Source: M269 sp964625615 | GTDB lineage: Bacteria; Pseudomonadota; Gammaproteobacteria; Enterobacterales; Alteromonadaceae | NCBI GenBank assembly: GCA_964625615.1 | Contig: CAZVDU010000163.1 | Location: 1 to 8,646 of the forward strand | Direction of reading: 5' to 3' | Length of the DNA: 8,646 nt | Shown: piece after piece, positions 5,256 to 8,646 of the stretch | How positions within the stretch are numbered: the first letter of the stretch is position 1 | Layout: every line of letters starts with the position of its first letter | The notes under the pieces: model-generated | Told to the model about the DNA's origin: nothing | Database searches by the model: none | The model's input: only the letters and a program-made list of their open reading frames with translations | Position numbers and translations under genes: made by a program

Positions 5256-6182
5256 ATGACATTAAAAGCCTGTGTTTTTCCAGGTCAAGGATCTCAATCC
5301 GTTGGAATGTTAAGTGATGTAGTCGCTGAATATGATGTTGCTCAGCAAACCTTTGAGCAGGCATCTGACGCGTTGGGTTATGATTTGTGGGCGCTTATCA
5401 GCGAAGGTCCGAAAGAGAACCTCAATCAAACAGATAAAACGCAACCAGCATTATTGGCGTCTAGCGTAGCCTTGTGGCGTGTGCTCGAACAAAAAGGCCT
5501 TAGTTGTGACTATATGGCAGGGCATAGCTTAGGTGAATACTCGGCGCTTGTTTGTGCTGGTGCTTTGCATTTTGAGCAAGCGCTTAAATTGGTTGAGTCA
5601 CGTGGGCAATATATGCAACAGGCAGTGCCTTCAGGTGTTGGCGCTATGTATGCCATTATAGGCTTAGATGATGAAGCCATAAAAGTGGCTTGCCAAAATG
5701 CTGCTCAAGGTGAAATTGTTGCGCCGGTTAATTATAATTCTCCTGGTCAAGTTGTTATTGCTGGGAACGCTGCCGCAGTTGAGCGAGCGGGCGTTTTGTG
5801 CAAAGAAACGGGTGCTAAAAAGGCAATGCCATTGGCTGTTAGCGTGCCATCTCACTGTGACCTTATGCGGCCTGCAGCAGAACAATTGCAACAAGCGTTA
5901 GAATCAATATCAGTTGATACGCCTCGTATTCCTGTTATTAATAATGTTGACGTGTTAGCTGAAACCGACGCTGCTAACATTAAACAAGCGCTAATTAGAC
6001 AATTATACAGCCCTGTTCGCTGGACTGAATCCGTGCAAAAGCTAGCTACACACGATGTCACTTCTCTTCTGGAAATAGGGCCAGGGAAAGTACTGACTGG
6101 CTTAACTAAGCGTATAGACAAATCAATAACCGCATCAGCTGTGAATACAGTTGACAGTATAGAAGCACTTTTTGAGGGGTAA
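5256..6182 (+). CDS. fabD: Malonyl-CoA:ACP transacylase
   Basis: FabD transfers malonyl from malonyl-CoA to the ACP phosphopantetheine, providing the extender for FabH and FabF. The 308-aa product matches the usual length (E. coli 309). It has FPGQGSQ (8-14) with oxyanion-hole Gln11, the nucleophile elbow GHSLGEYSAL with Ser91, Arg116 in ESRGQYM for the malonyl carboxylate, catalytic His200 in VPSHCDLM, and Gln249. GPGKVLTGL near 275-283 is the expected C-terminal motif. ATG 5256 has a modest Shine-Dalgarno, GGA (5245-5247), eight bases upstream. The gene lies 26 bp after fabH and ends one base before fabG, whose ribosome binding site lies within its last codons. Confidence 0.97.
   Translation: MTLKACVFPGQGSQSVGMLSDVVAEYDVAQQTFEQASDALGYDLWALISEGPKENLNQTDKTQPALLASSVALWRVLEQKGLSCDYMAGHSLGEYSALVCAGALHFEQALKLVESRGQYMQQAVPSGVGAMYAIIGLDDEAIKVACQNAAQGEIVAPVNYNSPGQVVIAGNAAAVERAGVLCKETGAKKAMPLAVSVPSHCDLMRPAAEQLQQALESISVDTPRIPVINNVDVLAETDAANIKQALIRQLYSPVRWTESVQKLATHDVTSLLEIGPGKVLTGLTKRIDKSITASAVNTVDSIEALFEG
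6174..6179 (+). promoter_or_regulatory. Ribosome binding site for fabG, inside the end of fabD
   Basis: GAGGGG forms the last two sense codons of fabD and sits 4 bases before ATG 6184. It decides the fabG start: the in-frame TTG at 6172 would overlap this site, adds four residues absent from known FabG proteins and has no Shine-Dalgarno of its own. The overlap suggests fabG translation is coupled to fabD. Confidence 0.7.
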
Positions 6183-6183
6183 T

Positions 6184-6921
6184 ATGTCAGATTTAACAGG
6201 TAAAATTGCCGTTGTAACAGGTGCTAGCCGAGGTATCGGTAAAGCAATTGCTGAACGTCTTGCTGCGAAAGGTGCAAGAGTCGTCGGCACAGCCACTTCT
6301 CAGAGTGGTGCCAATGCTATTGGTGAGTATCTTGGTGACAAAGGTAATGGTAAAACGCTTAATGTTTCTGATGCTGATTCGATTGCACAATTCTTGAGCG
6401 ATATCAAAAGTTCAGAGGGTGATATCGATATACTGGTCAATAATGCTGGTATTACACGTGACAACTTGCTCATGAGAATGAAAGACAGTGAGTGGAGTGA
6501 CATCATGGATACCAACTTGACGGCTATATTTCGTATGAGTAAAGCTGTATTGCGCGGTATGATGAAAAAACGTCATGGTCGAATTGTTAATGTTGGCTCT
6601 GTTGTTGGTAGCACAGGTAATCCTGGTCAAGCCAATTATGCGGCAGCAAAGGCAGGTGTTATTGGTTTTAGTAAATCAATGGCGAGGGAAGTTGCCTCTC
6701 GCGGTGTAACCATTAATGTGGTTGCGCCTGGTTTTATTGATACCGATATGACAAAGGCATTAACGGACGAACAGAAACAACAAATATTCGCTGATATTCC
6801 GGCCAATAGACTAGGGCAGCCCGAAGAAATTGCTGCTACGGTTGAATTTTTGGTGTCAGACAGTGCAGCGTATATTACGGGCGAGACAATCCACGTTAAT
6901 GGTGGAATGTATATGAGTTAG
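6184..6921 (+). CDS. fabG: 3-oxoacyl-ACP reductase
   Basis: FabG reduces beta-ketoacyl-ACP to beta-hydroxyacyl-ACP using NADPH in every elongation cycle. The 245-aa product (E. coli 244) is a classical short-chain dehydrogenase/reductase. It has the TGASRGIG cofactor-binding motif (12-19), NNAG at 86-89, Asn111, and catalytic Ser139, Tyr152 and Lys156 (NYAAAK). PGFIDTDMT at 182-190 and the C-terminal ITGETIHVNGGMYM are typical of FabG. The start is ATG 6184, supported by the binding site at 6174-6179. It is the last gene of the tightly packed yceD-to-fabG run. No clear intrinsic terminator follows, so some transcripts may continue into acpP. Confidence 0.97.
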   Translation: MSDLTGKIAVVTGASRGIGKAIAERLAAKGARVVGTATSQSGANAIGEYLGDKGNGKTLNVSDADSIAQFLSDIKSSEGDIDILVNNAGITRDNLLMRMKDSEWSDIMDTNLTAIFRMSKAVLRGMMKKRHGRIVNVGSVVGSTGNPGQANYAAAKAGVIGFSKSMAREVASRGVTINVVAPGFIDTDMTKALTDEQKQQIFADIPANRLGQPEEIAATVEFLVSDSAAYITGETIHVNGGMYMS

Positions 6922-7011
6922 TGGGGGATGCTGATATAATATGTTAGCTTTTCAAACTATTGATTTATAAAAAATAAGCAGTATTTCATCATAAAAAATG
7001 TCATGACTTGC

Positions 7012-7040
7012 TTGCAAGGTCTGATTTTGGTGAATACACT
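7012..7040 (+). promoter_or_regulatory. Candidate acpP promoter
   Basis: TTGCAA (7012-7017) and TACACT (7035-7040) are 17 bp apart, each with 4 of 6 consensus matches. The start site would be near 7047, giving a leader of about 38 bases that includes the AGGGA at 7069-7073. A dedicated acpP promoter is expected because ACP is needed in far greater amounts than the enzymes, and E. coli acpP has one. The -35 overlaps an inverted repeat, GACTTGC / GCAAG-G-TC (7005-7021), which could be an operator. The sequence before it (6922-7004) is AT-rich, with no gene or terminator I can support. Confidence 0.45.
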
Positions 7041-7084
7041 ACACACAATTTTAATCTAGCGACTTTATAGGGAAAACTAGAATT

Positions 7085-7324
7085 ATGAGTAATATCGAAG
7101 AACGTGTAATAAAAATTATCGTTGAGCAATTGGGCGTTAAAGAAGACGAAGTTAAGTCTGAAGCATCTTTTGTTGACGATCTTGGTGCTGATTCATTAGA
7201 TACGGTTGAATTGGTTATGGCTCTTGAAGAAGAGTTCGATACAGAAATCCCTGATGAAGAAGCTGAAAAAATTACAACAGTTCAGTCTGCTGTAGATTAC
7301 ATCAACGCTAATAAAGACGCGTAA
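7085..7324 (+). CDS. acpP: Acyl carrier protein
   Basis: AcpP carries the growing acyl chain on a 4'-phosphopantetheine arm and serves the Fab enzymes and PlsX encoded in this window, as well as lipid A and other pathways. The 79-aa acidic protein is nearly identical to E. coli AcpP (78 aa) in its core. The phosphopantetheine attachment motif is GADSLD with Ser37, followed by the recognition helix TVELVMALEEEFD. ATG 7085 is preceded by AGGGA (7069-7073) at a somewhat long spacing of 11 bases. A terminator-like hairpin follows the stop by about 15 bases, which would allow much more acpP than fabF transcript. Confidence 0.98.
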   Translation: MSNIEERVIKIIVEQLGVKEDEVKSEASFVDDLGADSLDTVELVMALEEEFDTEIPDEEAEKITTVQSAVDYINANKDA

Positions 7325-7338
7325 TCAGTTATTATTTC

Positions 7339-7368
7339 AAGGCGGTTCATTCAGAACCGCTTTCTCTT
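7339..7368 (+). terminator. Rho-independent terminator or attenuator between acpP and fabF
   Basis: GCGGTTC (7342-7348) pairs with GAACCGC (7354-7360) around the loop ATTCA. The stem extends outward through a G-T and two A-T pairs. TTTCTCTT follows as an interrupted T tract. The stem is convincing but the T tract is imperfect, so partial read-through into fabF is likely, as expected for an acpP-fabF attenuator. Confidence 0.75.
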
Positions 7369-7394
7369 ACCCCTGCTGTTTAATATCGTTGTGT

Positions 7395-7399
7395 GGAGG
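7395..7399 (+). promoter_or_regulatory. Ribosome binding site deciding the fabF start
   Basis: GGAGG lies five bases before ATG 7405, an ideal Shine-Dalgarno. It overlaps the codons after the in-frame GTG at 7393, which rules against that upstream start. Initiation at 7405 gives the family N-terminus MSKRRVVITG. Confidence 0.8.
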
Positions 7400-7404
7400 C
7401 TACT

Positions 7405-8646
7405 ATGTCTAAACGTCGTGTTGTCATAACCGGACTTGGCATGCTCACTCCATTAGGTAACGACGTCAATACCACGTGGAAAAACATTCTTGCTGCCAAA
7501 AGCGGCATTGGACCCATTGAAAGTTTTGACTCTAGCCCAATGGGAACCCATTTTGCCGGTGAGGTAAAAGGTTTTGATGTCGAGCAATATATTCCTAAGA
7601 AAGAAACCAAGAAAATGGATCGGTTCATCCAATTAGGTATTGCTGCAGCTAAGCAAGCCCTTGTTGATTCAGGATTAGTAATAACTGATGAGAATGCGCC
7701 TCGTGTAGGTGTCTCAATTGGTTCTGGTATTGGCGGTATAGGTTTAATTGAAGAGAACCATTCAAAGTTGCTTAACAGCGGACCAAGAAGAATATCTCCT
7801 TTCTTCGTACCCTCAACTATTACCAATATGATTTCAGGTTTTCTTTCGATTATGGAAGGGCTAAAAGGCCCTAACCTGAACACAGTAACAGCCTGTACGT
7901 CAGGTGTGCATAACATCGGTATTGCTGCACGCCTTATTGCCTATGGTGATGCTGATGCTATGTTATGTGGTGGCGCAGAATCGACTATTACCCCTTTGGG
8001 TATGGGCGGTTTTAGTGCAGCTAGAGCATTGTCTACACGTAATGACGAACCACAAAAAGCCAGTCGCCCTTGGGATAAAGATCGTGATGGTTTTGTTATG
8101 GGTGAAGGTGCAGGTGTGGTTATGGTCGAAGATTACGAACATGCCGTTGCTCGTGGTGCCACTATCCACGCAGAGATTGTTGGTTTTGGTATGAGTGGTG
8201 ATGCACATCATATGACATCGCCACCTGATGATGGAGAAGGTGCAGCATCAGCGATGACAAATGCTATTAATGATGCAGCTATCGATATACAAAATGTTGG
8301 TTATATTAATGCACATGGTACATCGACACCTGTTGGTGATATTGCAGAAGTGCGTGCGGTTAAACGTGTATTCGGTGATTATGCTCATCAACTCTTGGTT
8401 AGCTCTACCAAATCGATGACAGGACATTTGTTAGGTGCAGCTGGTGCAGTGGAGTCGATCTTCACTATATTAGCATTACGAGACCAAATGGCACCGCCAA
8501 CAATCAATCTTGATGAGCCAGGTGAAGAGTGCGATCTGGATTTTGTGGCTAATAAAGCTAAAGGGTTCACGTCTGACTTGGCATTATGCAATTCATTTGG
8601 CTTTGGTGGAACAAATGGCTCTTTGATTTTTAAGAAACCTGCTTAA
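7405..8646 (+). CDS. fabF: Beta-ketoacyl-ACP synthase II (KAS II)
   Basis: FabF condenses malonyl-ACP with acyl-ACP in chain elongation; in E. coli it also controls temperature-dependent elongation of palmitoleate to cis-vaccenate. The product is 413 aa, the same as E. coli FabF, and complete: its TAA is the last codon of the window. The catalytic residues are Cys164 (TACTSG), His304 (NAHGTSTP) and His341 (MTGHLLGAAG). FFVPSTITNM (133-142), the glycine-rich GSGIGGIGLIEENH (106-119) and the C-terminal NSFGFGGTNGS are intact. Cys-His-His makes it a condensing KAS I/II enzyme, not a chain-length factor. The 80-bp gap from acpP holds the terminator and a strong ribosome binding site. No strong separate promoter is visible, so expression probably comes from read-through of acpP transcription. 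Confidence 0.97.
   Translation: MSKRRVVITGLGMLTPLGNDVNTTWKNILAAKSGIGPIESFDSSPMGTHFAGEVKGFDVEQYIPKKETKKMDRFIQLGIAAAKQALVDSGLVITDENAPRVGVSIGSGIGGIGLIEENHSKLLNSGPRRISPFFVPSTITNMISGFLSIMEGLKGPNLNTVTACTSGVHNIGIAARLIAYGDADAMLCGGAESTITPLGMGGFSAARALSTRNDEPQKASRPWDKDRDGFVMGEGAGVVMVEDYEHAVARGATIHAEIVGFGMSGDAHHMTSPPDDGEGAASAMTNAINDAAIDIQNVGYINAHGTSTPVGDIAEVRAVKRVFGDYAHQLLVSSTKSMTGHLLGAAGAVESIFTILALRDQMAPPTINLDEPGEECDLDFVANKAKGFTSDLALCNSFGFGGTNGSLIFKKPA

Noticed and set aside
5664..6121. Antisense and out-of-frame open frames within fabD, and similar ones in the other genes
   Set aside because: They lie fully inside strongly conserved genes, show no recognisable domain and have low-complexity or unnatural composition. 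They are shadows of the real coding frames.
6172..6183. FabG starting at TTG 6172
   Set aside because: ATG 6184 has the GAGGGG binding site and gives the family N-terminus. The TTG start would overlap that site and add four unconserved residues.
7018..7026. GGTCTGA near the acpP promoter as a FadR site
   Set aside because: It resembles only half of the FadR operator core (TGGTCnGACCA). The second half-site is absent.
7380..7386. TAATAT before fabF as a separate fabF promoter
   Set aside because: Only 4 of 6 matches and no -35 at usable spacing. Read-through from acpP is a simpler source of fabF transcript.
7393..7404. FabF starting at GTG 7393
   Set aside because: GGAGG at 7395-7399 is correctly spaced for ATG 7405, which yields the conserved MSKRRVV start and the E. 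coli length of 413 residues.
1..8646. A novel defence, mobile or biosynthetic system
   Set aside because: Every substantial frame is a recognised housekeeping gene in a well-known order, with catalytic residues intact. No repeats, integrase, transposase or unfamiliar proteins are present.

Overview
This window is a core chromosomal block of a gammaproteobacterium. It holds the ribosome-biogenesis and type II fatty acid synthesis cluster that in many relatives lies beside rne (RNase E). Protein sequences track the Escherichia coli orthologues closely (recalled from memory, no search run). The moderately AT-rich DNA, the HAD hydrolase gene after rluC and the inverted maf gene suggest a marine Alteromonadales-type organism (Pseudoalteromonas/Colwellia-like). 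That placement is an inference. I see no mobile element, CRISPR array, tRNA, rRNA or sign of horizontal transfer.

Layout. Bases 1-218 are non-coding. By conserved gene order they should hold the 5' leader and promoter of a leftward rne gene outside the window, plus the rluC promoter. Next come rightward rluC (219-1163) and an overlapping HAD phosphatase gene (1160-1831). A leftward maf/yceF-type nucleotide pyrophosphatase gene (1835-2428) meets the HAD gene tail to tail with 3 bp between them. From 2490 rightward a strong-looking promoter feeds yceD (2528-3055), rpmF (3059-3229, bL32), plsX (3241-4266), fabH (4270-5229), fabD (5256-6182) and fabG (6184-6921). After a 163-bp AT-rich gap with its own candidate promoter comes acpP (7085-7324). 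A hairpin terminator (7339-7368) follows, then fabF (7405-8646), whose stop codon ends the window.

How the genes work together. RluC modifies 23S rRNA, YceD supports 23S rRNA accumulation and bL32 is a 50S subunit protein. PlsX turns acyl-ACP into acyl-phosphate for phospholipid synthesis. FabD loads malonyl onto ACP, FabH starts the chain, FabG reduces the beta-keto intermediate, AcpP carries the chain and FabF elongates it. The block therefore links ribosome building to membrane-lipid synthesis.

I do not find a novel biological system here. The observations most worth a second look are regulatory. The yceD promoter has an rRNA-type GC-rich discriminator running straight into the ATG, with a near-identical 18-base motif at the rluC start. 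plsX starts with a non-ATG codon without a clear Shine-Dalgarno and has a GC-rich hairpin just inside the gene. Contiguous inverted repeats lie in the presumed rne leader. Start codons were corrected for yceD, fabG and fabF relative to the longest open frames.
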